64,000 nt of DNA from Welwitschia mirabilis. Taxonomy: Eukaryota > Gnetophyta > Gnetopsida > Welwitschiales. How positions within the stretch are numbered: the stretch's first letter is position 1; each line of letters begins with the position of its first letter. The stretch spans positions 62,798,883-62,862,882 of the forward strand of contig JBOZIK010000001.1 in NCBI GenBank assembly GCA_051453625.1. Direction: 5' to 3'. The notes under the pieces were generated by a model, which saw only the letters and a program-made list of their open reading frames with translations, was not told the origin of the DNA and did no database searches. The translations under genes and the position numbers were made by a program. Positions 33,701 through 45,051 of the stretch are shown here, in pieces.

Positions 33701-34400
33701 AAATTTTTCAATTTAACATCATCTCTAAAGGTAAATCAAAATGAGTTTATATCTCACATTTCTATTGGCTATTAGTTCTTTAAGCGAAAGATTTACATTA
33801 AGATAAGGGGTTGAAGACCCTATGACCTGTTTTTGTTTTGCATAGTATTTGACATTTTAAAACTATCTTTCTAAATTAATTTTTGAAAATTTTCCTTCAC
33901 AAAATTAGATTCTTAAAAAAAAAAAAAAAAAAAAAAACCTCAGAAGGAATATCATATGAACTTGGGGATTACTTACCTGATTCTAATTCGAAGTTGGCCN
34001 NNNNNNNNNNNNNNNNNNNNNNNNNNNNNNNNNNNNNNNNNNNNNNNNNNNNNNNNNNNNNNNNNNNNNNNNNNNNNNNNNNNNNNNNNNNNNNNNNNNT
34101 TTTAATTTAACATCATCTCTATAGATAAATCAAAATGAGTTTATATCTCACATTTCTATTGGCTATTAGTTCTTTAAGGAAAAGATTTACATTAAGATAA
34201 GAGGTTGAAGACCCTATGACCTATTTTTATTTTGCATAGTATTTAACATTTTAAAACTATCTTCTTTTAAATTATTTTTTGAAAAATTTTCCTTCACAAA
34301 ATTAGATTCTGTAAAAAAATAAAAAAAAAACTCAGAAGGAATATCATATGCGCTTGGGGATTACTTACCTGATTTTAATTTGAAGTTGGCCTATCCTTCT
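33700..34400. repeat. Gap-flanking direct repeat inside element B
   Basis: The roughly 300 bp before the gap at 34000 are repeated after it (34100-34395), covering 'aacatcatctcta', 'tcacatttctattggctatt' and 'gaagaccctatgacct'. By eye identity is around 94%. Most differences are G in the left copy and A in the right copy. Likely two haplotype versions of one stretch. Confidence 0.8.
33915..33937 (+). repeat. Poly-A run
   Basis: A run of about 23 A residues. The duplicated flank (near 34314-34330) has a shorter, interrupted run, as expected for length variation between copies or haplotypes. Confidence 0.85.
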
Positions 34401-34893
34401 TTGATATTTTCTTCTATTAGTAGCCTTTCTCTCTAATATTTCTTTTCCAAATTGACTGTATCACATCATACTAAGTGATAAGAAACTAAAAAATAATAAA
34501 AAATAACTAATAGTCATCTTTCTATTTGTGGGAATGACACAAGGAATAGAAATCAAAAAGGGAAAAAAAAGGTATTGGTAAAATTAGAGAAAATTGTCAT
34601 AAACATAAATTTAGGCTCTCATCCATCTTGTCATAGGAATGATAGTGAGGATGATAATTATTTTAATACTACTACTAAAAAAATTTAAAAAAAATTCAAT
34701 TTAAAAATCTATAACTGTTATTCTCTGTGTCGTGTGAATAATAGAGGAAATGATAGTACTTATTAAAGCTATAGAACACAAAAATTTTCAAAATAAACCT
34801 ATAATTATAACTAAGAATACATTACTATAGATTTAAACTAGAATATGATTTGATTACCTAAGTAATAACAATCCTCATAGTTCTCAGTAATCT

Positions 34894-34912
34894 TCCTAAG
34901 TAATGGTACTAA
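34894..34912 (-). promoter_or_regulatory. Primer-binding site, tRNA-Asp type, element B
   Basis: On the minus strand, TTAGTACCATTACTTAGGA lies 2 bp from the LTR end. Against TTGGCGCCGTTGCCGGGGA all differences but one are C-to-T or G-to-A. This fixes element B on the minus strand. Confidence 0.7.
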
Positions 34913-34914
34913 GA

Positions 34915-36650
34915 TGTTGCAGTGTGTAATTTTGCAATCCTTTATGTCTTACTTAATCTTATCAATCACAAATAGATATATTGCAAATATAACACAGTAG
35001 TATAGATGTGAGTAACCCAAATGTCATAAACCTATTAAAGGAATATTAAATAAGGAGAAGAATTGATTTTTGAAGAAAGATTGTATTATTCTAGAATCTA
35101 AAGAAAAATGCAAGAAACAATGTAATGAGACATACTTATGAAAATGCATATGTAATCTATTCTAGATGGATACTTCTCTAACTACCAAATTGACTTATCA
35201 AAATAATTACCCTTGCATAACCTAAATTAGTTAAGAAAACTATGAGTAACTAAAACTAACTTNNNNNNNNNNNNNNNNNNNNNNNNNNNNNNNNNNNNNN
35301 NNNNNNNNNNNNNNNNNNNNNNNNNNNNNNNNNNNNNNNNNNNNNNNNNNNNNNNNNNNNNNAGATGTTGTAGTGCATAATTTTGCAATCCTTTATGTCT
35401 TACTTAATCTTGTCAGTCACAAATAGATATATTGCAAATACAACACACTAGTATAAATGGGAGTGATCCAAAATATATAAATCCACTGAAGGCATGTGAG
35501 ATAAGAAGGAAAATTGATTGTCATAGAAAATATTGTATCATATTAAAATCAATGCAATGATGCAAGAAAATAAACACACAATGTAATGCAAATGCAACAT
35601 AATCTAGATGAACACCTATTCAATTACCAAATAAACTTATCAAGAAGATTGACCGTACATAACCCAAATCAGCCAAGGAAACTATTACTAACCAAGACTA
35701 ACTTAAACTATCAAGTAAGTCAAATAGAATGTAATGTAAAGAATACACCTAAACTAATATCTTATACCTTAACAAAGATTACCCTTAAGACCTATATTGT
35801 AAGTGACATTATCATTAAATTAAGAATAATAAAAACCATAAGGGCCATGTAAAGTATTTAAGAAATAAAAGAGAAGAAAATTTTATATTAATCAAACCAA
35901 CATCTAAGTTATAAAGCAGTTGCATCTTAATAAAGGTTTCATAGCCCAAAACCAAGGAGATGTCTCTCTGCAACTACTCAAGATGGATCTTCTACCTTCA
36001 ATATCTTGTCACAAGAATTTATAGTACATCAAAGATCATAGAAGGATCTAAAGAGAGGTTTATTTATACAATAAGGAAAATGTAACTGTCACTTAAGGTT
36101 AATGATTATGCTAGAAAAATTCCCTCAATCCTAAGGAAGAAATGGATGAAATAAATAAAGATCAATAATCCAGTTTAGTATCATCCTAATTGTCATGGCT
36201 ACAACAATTAGGATGACATCTCATAATAATGGATGAGTCATTAGCTTCTGGCTTCATAGTCAACCTCGTAGTTGGCTCCAAATGTGTTGTCAGCCTGAAT
36301 GTCATGTGGACAATAATGGAAACGATACCTCTTCTAGCTTTAATCCATGTTAGCATCCTAAATAGCAGCTAAAGTGTTGTTGTCCTACCTATTGTGAAGA
36401 TGACAATGGGGATGATATTTCTCCTTATCTTTCCATCTTAAGAGAAGTTATTCTTTTGCATCATTGATCTTCGTTCAAAGCACTAAGTATTAGAATATGC
36501 CTAAAATGCCTTTAAATATGTTAATAATTACATGTTTCTATAATCATCCCATTGACTCTTCATACTCATCAAAATTTCATCTAAACATGTATAGATGTCC
36601 TGTAAAATAAATCATAATATTCCATCAAATACACACAACTTAGTAATGCA
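34915..36650 (-). mobile_element. Element B 5' LTR, with a duplicated end
   Basis: The LTR terminus TGTTGCAGTGTGTAATTTTG at 34915 recurs at 35365 (TGTTGTAGTGCATAATTTTG) just after the 100-N gap at 35263-35362. By eye the two versions are about 87% identical, so this is either a real second LTR end or a misplaced contig. The remainder matches the 3' LTR through 'gaatatgcctaaaatgcc' near 36493 to 'tagtaatgca' near 36650. On the minus strand a TATA-type box, TGTATAAATAAACC, lies near 36078-36063, a plausible LTR promoter. Confidence 0.7.
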
Positions 36651-37018
36651 TAAATGAATAATCATAATTACTAATTAATAAGGGATTAATAAATTTAAGT
36701 AATAAATAAAACTAATTATTCATTATTCATCATCACCTAGGATTCTTGAAATCTAATGGTAAGTGGAATATTGTAATAGATAGAATTTATTAGTAGAAAA
36801 TCTAGTGGTAAGTTCTCATCTCCTTCCTTCATTTGAATTCCATTTGGGGAATCTTTTAAAATCATTAAAAAAATTTCATTTTTTATTTAAATTATGATTT
36901 ATTATTTATCTTTGGTTCTTGATGTAAAAGAGAATTAATTTGAATATTAAATCTATTAAATTTACCTAAAGACATACTCAAAACCATTATCAAACATGGC
37001 CAAGTTATCTACTTATCA
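36651..37018 (-). mobile_element. Element C 3' LTR, right piece
   Basis: It resumes the C LTR after element B and aligns with about 41060-41403: 'attaataagggat' near 36680, 'aatggtaagtggaatattgtaata' near 36755, 'ctccttccttcattt' near 36819, and 'actcaaaaccattatcaaa' near 36976. It ends at 'acttatca', where the minus-strand LTR would start TGATAAG. Confidence 0.8.
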
Positions 37019-40000
37019 TAGCCCTTCACTCAGCATTTGTCAGTCCCTAATAAAGTAAGTAGAAAAGAATATAAGCAAGTTAACTTGATTAGGGGATAAA
37101 AATAACACTTTATCTTAAAGATAAATATATTATTGAAAAACAAATATGCATCTCATCAATTAATAAGTAACATGATATTTAAAATAATCATTACAAGAAG
37201 ATAAGCATTAACTTCACAAATAGGGTTTCAGTTCATGAGTAACATATTCCAACTTATTCTAAAAAATCAATTAATTAATCCTTTAAAATTAACCCAAATT
37301 ATTCCTTCCATTAAGTATCAAACATGGATTAAAACTAAAATCATCATAAAGTATGAGTCTCAAGGATTGTAAAAGATACATCAAAAGTAAAATGTTAACT
37401 ATAACAAAGTCTAAAAACACAAATGTAGAAGCAAAATCGAAAAGAAGAGAAAAACAATGCAAACTAGAAAACACACTTGGATGAGATAAAAAGTGAAAAG
37501 AATGTAAAATCTATGGCCATGATGAAAATTTCAATGATATGAATTAATTTGGAAAATGATAAGTTATTAACAACAATGGTATTAGCCCTATAAGAAATAA
37601 GAGTGGGTGCAAAAATGAGTTTGAAATGACTAAAGAAAAATACTATAAAAAGCCTAAGTGTAAATAGATCTAAGTAAACATGTAGAAGATTAACTACTAT
37701 GGTGTAAATGCTCTCTTAACAAGACCCATTGGTATATTTTACAAAACTTCTTGATGGTATAGGTGCATGGTTCAATGCTAAATGATATAAATTATTATGT
37801 TAGAAAGGGTAGTGGTTATGACAAAATTTAATGATTACCTTATAAATCATTAAAATAATATAAAAATCATAATTCAATTTAATCATAAGCTATAATAGCA
37901 AATAAAACCTTACTAATTCATAATCCAAAAACTAATATGTTGTAAATATTCAGAATGCATGAATCTAGAGTTTTAAAAATTTAATTCAATGGGGTATTAA
38001 AAGACATCATTGATCATGATGAAAGAAGTGCAATCATGGCTAAGAGAGTAATAACCCTCAAATAAAATCTAGATCTTAGCTAATTGACCCTCTGTTGGAG
38101 TTTTCATAGCTATCATATCACCCTTCTAAAGGCTCCTCCCAGGAAAATTTAGTTGATGTGCTTGTAATAAGACATTATGGAATTAAAGGATGCATATTTT
38201 TTTCCTTTTTTTTTCAACCATGATTGATCACTAGAATGGTAAATTGACAAAGTTTATAACTAAATAAAATCATATAATTTAACCTAATTAATACAATAAC
38301 AAGATGATAAACACATTTTCCTTTTAATATAAAGTTGAAAGATAGGAAAATCTCTTAAGGTTGGCTAGAATTCAATCCTACCACTTGGAATGCCTAAAGT
38401 AAAATTACATACATGAAAACTCAAATGGAATTTAGCATAAACTGAATATAGGGCTAATCAAGTAGTAAAATAACTCAACCAAGGGATCTACCTAAGAAAT
38501 CATTTAGACGACGATGAAGGAAAGACCCTCTTCTTAGTTAACAGGATATTTTAAATTAATTACTTTTATCATATTCATGATAGAATGATAACCATCATGA
38601 TATTAATGGAGTTTCAATTGTTATCCGTTAACCTTTATTTTTTCATTAGAGTTTTATTCATAAATCTAAACTGAGCCATTTATGGTGTACTTTCTCTATA
38701 AAATAAGGAGCAAAGCATTTATAAACTATCTAATAGAACATAAAATAAATATGAAAATTTTTTAAAGAAGAGTAATTAGAAATATATTGACCTTAAATAG
38801 TTTCTTATCAAATAAATGCAAAGTATCAGGAGTATAAAATTCATTTAATAATTGTAATTGAATATTAATAATACTACTATTAAAGAAAAGTCATATTAAT
38901 GACATATCAAGAGGATTCTTAGAATGACTGATTAGAACATGTTTGAATTAAATAAATAAGGCCTTTCCTAGTTAAAGATCCCAAGCAATGCTAAGTCATG
39001 TTTTTCAAAAGTCTATTAATAATTAGAAGCATAAATTAGTGCAGTATAAGAAGGGATGTTATTTTGATTTTTACATAAAGGTACAAGTCAAAGAGACAGA
39101 AAAACATTTTTGATGTGGTTATATTCTTTAATTTAAATTAATTTATTTAATGTATTAATCCTATCCTCTATTGGTCTTTATTATATTACCATAGTTATTT
39201 TCTTATCCTTCTTCTACTTTTTATTATCATTATCATTTTTTAGATTCCTTAAAAAGCTCATAAAGAGAAATGTGATCATTATGTTTTTCATGTCTTGAAT
39301 GGTTTTTAGATTTCTCTATAGTTTCCCATCACATTGATGTTTTAAAATCAAGTAAATATTGTGAAAATAATCTAAAATTTTTATACTAACATCCATTGAA
39401 TCATCCTCTCCTTTCTTATTTAGTTGATAAGTTGAAACACCATTATTTTCATGTTGGTTATCTTCTAGAGGATCAAATATTAGAAATTAATCTAAGATTT
39501 AATCATCTAATTCTACCCTTCCATCATCATTATTAAAATAATAGCTCTTACTATCTTATGTAGAACTTTTATTGTTTTCTTCATCACTTTTAAAATTATA
39601 CTCATCATCCTTAAAGTAAAAGGTAGTAGGCATGCTGGAATAAGCTTCAAAACATTGTTCTTGCTTACAACTTTAAGTCATTAATCCTACTAATTTCTAT
39701 AAGTTCTTATTAGGTATACTACATCGAATTTTACTTTGTTGAAAAGAGTTATACAAGGAATTCACTTATTCTTCATAGTATTCTTCATATTTCACTATGA
39801 AAGAAGGTTGGATCTTATTAGATCTATTGTTGAATGTCTTTCTAAATGCAAGAGGGTATCTAAAGCATTGTTAATTATCATCATTTCTATAGAAAAGCTA
39901 AAAAGAGAAAGGGAACTAATTTCTAGTTTTGACATTATTTTTATCTAATGGTAAGTTTTTCCTTTCTGTAAAGATTTCTTGAAATGCTCTATTATTAGAA

Positions 40001-40334
40001 AAATTTTAAACTTATATTTTTCTATTAGCAAGGATTTATCTAATGGTTTTATAACTTGAAGACATATTTAAAAAGGATAAATAATTATTAAACGAGAATA
40101 AAGAAATTTTAAGAATAAGTGATGGATGAGAAAACGTAATTTCCAAGTTGAAGGAAAAAACCAACAATAAAAGGGAAAAAAATTTTGAAATGCAAATAAA
40201 AAGAAAGGAAAACCCTACACACACATATGCTTCCCCCTAATCCTATCCCCTAGCCAAACCCACCCCACACAAGTAAACAATATTGAAATCAAGTTACTTA
40301 CATAATAAGAACCAACCTTCTAATCCTAGATGCT
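37019..40334 (-). mobile_element. Internal region of element C, no identifiable domain
   Basis: This lies between the 3' LTR and the primer site. Minus-strand translation near 39660-39400 gives acidic, serine-rich stretches (such as YFKDDEYNFKSDEENNKSS) that may be a gag linker, but I see no knuckle, protease, RT or integrase motif. Short open stretches at 37289-37474 (minus), 39736-39948 (plus) and 40036-40224 (minus) are compatible with chance in AT-rich DNA. Confidence 0.5.
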
Positions 40335-40353
40335 TCCCTAGAAATAATACCAA
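40335..40353 (-). promoter_or_regulatory. Primer-binding site, tRNA-Asp type, element C
   Basis: On the minus strand, TTGGTATTATTTCTAGGGA. Against TTGGCGCCGTTGCCGGGGA all differences but one are C-to-T or G-to-A. The spacer to the LTR end is longer (about 19 bp) than in element B, so the LTR limit may be slightly off. Confidence 0.65.
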
Positions 40354-40372
40354 AAAGCTCATCTCTAAGGCA

Positions 40373-41403
40373 TGTATTATATATTTTTACACTTATTAAT
40401 TAAAACTATAATCTAAACACATAATACACACTAGTTTAGAATGTAATCTAAATTTTGTAAATTGGTGAAGAAAATAAAGAAATATTAGAAGATTAATTCA
40501 TTTAAAAGAAAACGAAACACTAATATTTTGGGTATTTTTAATAACTAAAGGAGAAATTAGTAATGCAAATGATGAGATAAAATGTATTGCAATGGAAATG
40601 AGAATAAAATGTTATAAATGCAATTAATTAACTAATTTACTAACTTGTTATTACTCAAGTTATCTCTTATCCTCTATATCAATATCATATTTAATCTAGA
40701 GTACCATTAAATTGATATCAACATAAAGTATAATAAAGGTAAAGAGAGAGAATTTAAGAAAAAGTACCATTGATTTTATTACCAATTAAACTTTTAATTA
40801 TACCCCTTAAAATAGTAACCCCTCAATGGATAAAACATGAATCAACACCAAGGAGAGCTTCTTTCGTAAGTGGATGGATCCCTTATACAAAATGATTCAA
40901 TGTCACAAGCTATTTTAATGTAAAGAATAAAGGGGAATCAAATGCTTAAAGGGGTTTTCATAGGTTTGTATAGATAGGAGGTGGTCAGTAGGTGAGTGAT
41001 AGATGAGTAGTTATAATATCAATTTAGTAATAGATGTAATGATTATTGGTGATATATGGGTGGTACCATTATTAATCAATAAGGGATGGTTACATTAAAT
41101 AACATACAAAATTGATTATTAATTGATTACAGTCACTTGGGACTTTTAGAATTTGATGGTAAGTGAAATATAGTAATAAGTGAAATCTAGTGGTAGGTCA
41201 TGACCTCCTTCCCTCATCTGACTTCCATGTGGACAAGTTCTTCATGTCCTTTAAAATTTCTCATTTTTTGAATCCAAGTCATACTTGATTCTTCGTTTTT
41301 TATCTTTGACATCAAAGGATTAATGTAATTATTAAACTCCTTAAAAGTACCTAAAATAACACTCAAAACCATTATTAAATATGATAAAGTTGGTTGCTCA
41401 TCA
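40373..41403 (-). mobile_element. Element C 5' LTR, uninterrupted copy
   Basis: It runs from TGTATTATA at 40373 to 'gctcatca' at 41403 on the plus strand (a minus-strand LTR starting TGATGAGC and ending TACA). It aligns along its whole length with the two pieces of the 3' LTR, giving a length of about 1.03 kb. This alignment is the evidence for both the LTR limits and the nested insertion. Confidence 0.8.
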
Positions 41404-44224
41404 CCCCTTTTACCACATATTTTGAATGGAATTAGGATGCTCCAATGCTTTACCTTAGGAATTCTAAATTCTTATTTTAATTTGATTTCTTTTTTAATTT
41501 AAAAAAGTTGAGTGAATATAGATCCTTGTCAGGATGAATTTAGATGCTTTGGTAGTCAATATGCTTATTTTAATTAATCTTCTAAAATCTTAATGACTTC
41601 CTCCAATAAGTCCCATTTCCATAACTCAATAGAAAAGTTCTAAGTAAGTATCCAAATTGGGATATTATTAAATAAATTTCATCATATTATATACCCAAGT
41701 TTATAAGAATATAAGGCCAATTCATGGCTTTCAAAGAATCATGATCGTTATTTCTATTTAAAAATATTAAAAAGATTTGATAGAAAAATCCAAAAAATAC
41801 ATTTTAATGCATTGTTCATCATGATATGTAGGCTTTAAATTCTATGAATTTAGATAGGCTTTACATATACTACTTTTGCATAGAGAATTCTTTGTTTGAG
41901 TCTTTACTAAATGGAATCTAGTCTCATATTTTAAGTAGTTCTAGTGTATTAGAGATCCAATGGAATTAAAGAAGTCTTTATTTTTATCTTTGCATCAGTT
42001 AGTACATGCAACTCTAATAAATATCATATGAAAATTATACCTTTTTAGGAAATTCATTGTCAAAAAATAAATAATAATTATAATTATCATTGAAAGATTA
42101 TAAAGCAAATACTTTTTTATTCCAACACTTCTAGATTCCAAAAAACAATAGTATAATTTTAATCTTTAACATTATTTCCAATTATTTTTGATAACTTAGA
42201 TGATACACATATTCAAATATCTTTAGCATCACATTCAAATTATAAACTTGCAAGTGTTTTTAATAGACATCACTTTCATAGTATTCTACTACATGGTATA
42301 TGTGATGTCAAAAATGTATTTTGTAATATTTGTAGAATGTTCCTAAAAAAGTTCATAACTTAAATATTAGGAGAATAAAACACATAGAAAAGAAGTATTT
42401 TCACATCCCATGTTTTATATTAAAGGAAAGGTTATTCAATCATTATTACTTGCAGATTGACCTTCTCTTATATCATCATGCATAATAAAAAAATATAATG
42501 AGTAAAATTCTAAAGCAAATTCTTTAATTGATAAATTTCTTTATTCAAGGTTAAGTAAAAATAGAGAATACACTTACTAATTTAAATAACAAAATAAAAT
42601 CTTATTCAATGTTAAACCAGGTTCAAAGGTTTTATTAATGCAAATTATAATAAAGAACTAAATGTAATAATTTATACATAATTATCTTAGTGTTTTGAAT
42701 ATTACAAGAGATCATCTTAGTTGGCACTACTTTTCAAATTAAACATTGAGAATAGTATCTAATGCTTTTAAATCAATTACATTAAAGACGTTCTAACTAG
42801 AAAAGGTGAAAAAAAAAACCATAAAATAGCTTTGACTTTAACAAAATAATAAAACAAGTAGAAAGAAGGACTTTAATATTATGGCATCCAGAAAATGTAA
42901 GGAATTACATTGATTTATACCAAATGTGAAAAATAGCACAACCCTCACCTTTCTTGTAGAGTATAGTATAATAAAGTAGAAAAGAAGAATAGAAAATCTA
43001 TTAAGTAACAAGTCAAAGTAAGGTAGGAATTGGAAAACAAAAAAGAAGATAAGGCTAGCACTGATCAAGATTCTTTTGCATTGATTAGATCGTCTAACAT
43101 TATCAAACTTACATGCAAGTTTTTATTGAGTACATATTGCATTTGTTTTACAAAGCGAAAATAGGTGGATTCTTGTCCATTCATTAAATAGTGTAAGAGT
43201 GCCAAAGGTACTTCAAAGATTTCACTAAATCCATGTTTCATTTTCTAATATATAATTAGCATGCAATAACATTATTCCAAATTTACATATAAAATGGAAT
43301 GACACTTTTCAATTGAATACCTTCAAACAATTCAAAAAGTAAAAAAGGTCTAGAAAACACATAGTGGTAGTTTTATTTTTGAGATGTTAGCATTATCAAA
43401 TCAAGTTTTTTCATATCATTAAAAACATATTAGAAACTAAAAATAGTAAAAAATACATTAATTAGATAATTCTAACTTAACATAGTTATTGTTATTTTAA
43501 AGCAAAAATTCTAGTCTTTTCATTCATTTGAATAATATTTTCTAGATTTATGTTCTCATGCTGAGCATTCCTATTGTTTTCAATATTTGATATGATATTT
43601 GTAAATCATTTGATGTTATTTCATAATGTTATTATAGTGTTATCACCTATAATCTTTATTCTTTTTAATCTCTTTTCTTCAACTCATGCCTTCTCTAAAG
43701 AGTTTCTCTTCATTTTAGTCCCTTCACTTTTCATATTTTTCCTTGGTTACTATAATGAGAGAACTTGATGCATTGATAAGTTTTATGATACCATGCTCTT
43801 GGTTTCTATTAACTGTCTATAGAATATTCTTATTTAATTTCCTTTCAAGAACTTCAAGTAAATTCTCCATTAAGACCTATAATCTTTGGATATTTTCTTC
43901 TTGTTTGAGCTATGTCTTCATAAAATGGTCATATAGAATGCATGCTTCTTAAATGTCTTTCTTAATTTATTTTGTTTATATCTGAATTGTTCCTAAGAAA
44001 AACATATGTTACATTTATTTTCACTTCTTTGTAAGATTTTCCAAATGTTTTTTAATTGAAAAAAATAGAACTAACTATTTGGCCATAACTTTCTCCTTTT
44101 TTTTCCATAGTTATTGATGACATTGGAAGAACTTTAATTTTTAAATAAGTGATAACTATATTAGCTATAATTCTTATTAGCTATATTATTTTTATGTGTG
44201 AATGTAGTCTTTGTCTATTTCAAA
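41404..44224. other. AT-rich DNA without recognisable features
   Basis: Short open stretches at 42838-43068 (minus), 43574-43768 and 43743-43952 (plus) are hydrophobic and low in complexity, as expected from T-rich DNA, and match no family I know. No LTR ends, primer site or transposase motif seen. Confidence 0.4.
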
Positions 44225-44575
44225 ACTACTAAAATTAAAAATAGTTCCAAAGCATTAAAAGTTTCAAGTTTAACATTTCCAAAAAATATTAAAAGTTTTA
44301 AGTTTGACATAGCAAACAAAAACGCAAGGATAATCAACATCGGCTAGTAAACACTAAAAGTTCCAAGTTTAACACCCTAGCAAATAATCAAAGTTTAAGT
44401 TTGACTTCTTGCACTAATAGGATGAAAATATAATCATTAAAGTTTTTTAGTTAGGCATCCCAACAAGTAATGAAAGTTTTTAGTTCAACATTATCTAACA
44501 AATATCCCAAGAAAAATCAACATCCCCAATAAATACTGAACATTTTTAAGTTCAACATCCGCAACAAATATAGAT
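44225..44575. repeat. Decayed minisatellite, unit about 40-50 bp
   Basis: A core close to 'aaaagtttcaagttcaacat' recurs about seven times with variation: near 44257, 44288, 44348, 44389, 44437, 44473 and 44539. Each is followed by a variant of 'cccaacaaatac'. Spacing varies from about 30 to 65 bp. Non-coding as far as I can see. Confidence 0.65.
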
Positions 44576-44659
44576 TAAAAGATATGTTCACTCTCCAATA
44601 TGTATTAAATTCTTATTTTATGAATTCTTATTTTATATGTTCACTTTTTTATGTAAAAT

Positions 44660-45051
44660 AAGCATTTAACATAGATATTAAATTCTTATTTTATATGCTA
44701 GCTAACATTTCTATGTTCATAAATATCACACGTTAATATAATTACTTATTTTACTTTATCTTGGAAGAGATAGTTAGTAATGTTATGTATTTATTATAAT
44801 ATTTTTCATACATTCCTAGTTTAAAATATTTAAACCTAATAGGATTATCACATATTATGGTTATATTATAGCTGTGAAAGGAATCAATGCCATATTTCAC
44901 ATGTTTAAAAAAATTATTCTCAATTAATTTTCTTAAAAAGTCTAATTTTCCCATTTATAGATTTGCATTTGTTTATGGGTGATTACAAAATCTTCAATTG
45001 GAATTTCAAATAGCATATAAAATAAGAATTTAATATCTATGTAATGCTTCT
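44660..45051. mobile_element. MITE-like element with a long perfect inverted repeat
   Basis: 44670-44699 and 45012-45041 are perfect inverted copies over 30 bp; each contains 'attaaattcttattttatat' in one orientation. With one small indel the arms extend outward through 'aagcatt' to about 44660 and 45051. The enclosed 310 bp are AT-rich. A 67-codon minus-strand open stretch at 44751-44954 lies inside; it has no known motif and I do not call it a gene. The inverted repeat could fold into a hairpin as RNA. It could be a MITE or a simple inverted duplication; no target duplication is evident. Confidence 0.6.

Larger units (their letters stand above)
28811..36650 (-). mobile_element. Element B: Athila-type Ty3/gypsy element with gag and protease but no visible RT or integrase
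   Basis: The right LTR (34915-36650) is the 5' LTR and is followed leftward by a tRNA-Asp-type primer site (34912-34894), gag (about 33700-32700) and aspartic protease (about 31844-31500). A polypurine tract then abuts the left (3') LTR. The protease lies close to the 3' end, so RT, RNase H and integrase are missing, either lost from the element or collapsed in the assembly. Several 100-N gaps with duplicated flanks lie inside. The element sits within the 3' LTR of element C and is therefore younger than C. Confidence 0.75.
28130..41403 (-). mobile_element. Element C: Ty3/gypsy LTR retrotransposon, interrupted by element B
   Basis: Its limits are two copies of an LTR of about 1.04 kb. The 5' LTR (right) is 40373-41403. 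The 3' LTR (left) is split into 28130-28810 and about 36651-37018, with element B between the pieces. The split pieces add up to nearly the length of the intact copy, and the break corresponds to about 41050-41065 in it. A tRNA-Asp-type primer site lies next to the 5' LTR, so the element reads leftward. The internal region (37019-40334) shows no protein domain I can name with confidence. Confidence 0.75.

Noticed and set aside
42838-43952. Hydrophobic open stretches that look like small membrane proteins
   Set aside because: T-rich DNA gives Phe, Leu and Ile codons by default; no start context, no family match, no conserved neighbour.
44751-44954. 67-codon minus-strand open stretch inside the inverted repeat
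   Set aside because: No recognisable motif, rich in Lys, Ile and Tyr as expected in AT-rich DNA, and located in a MITE-like element.
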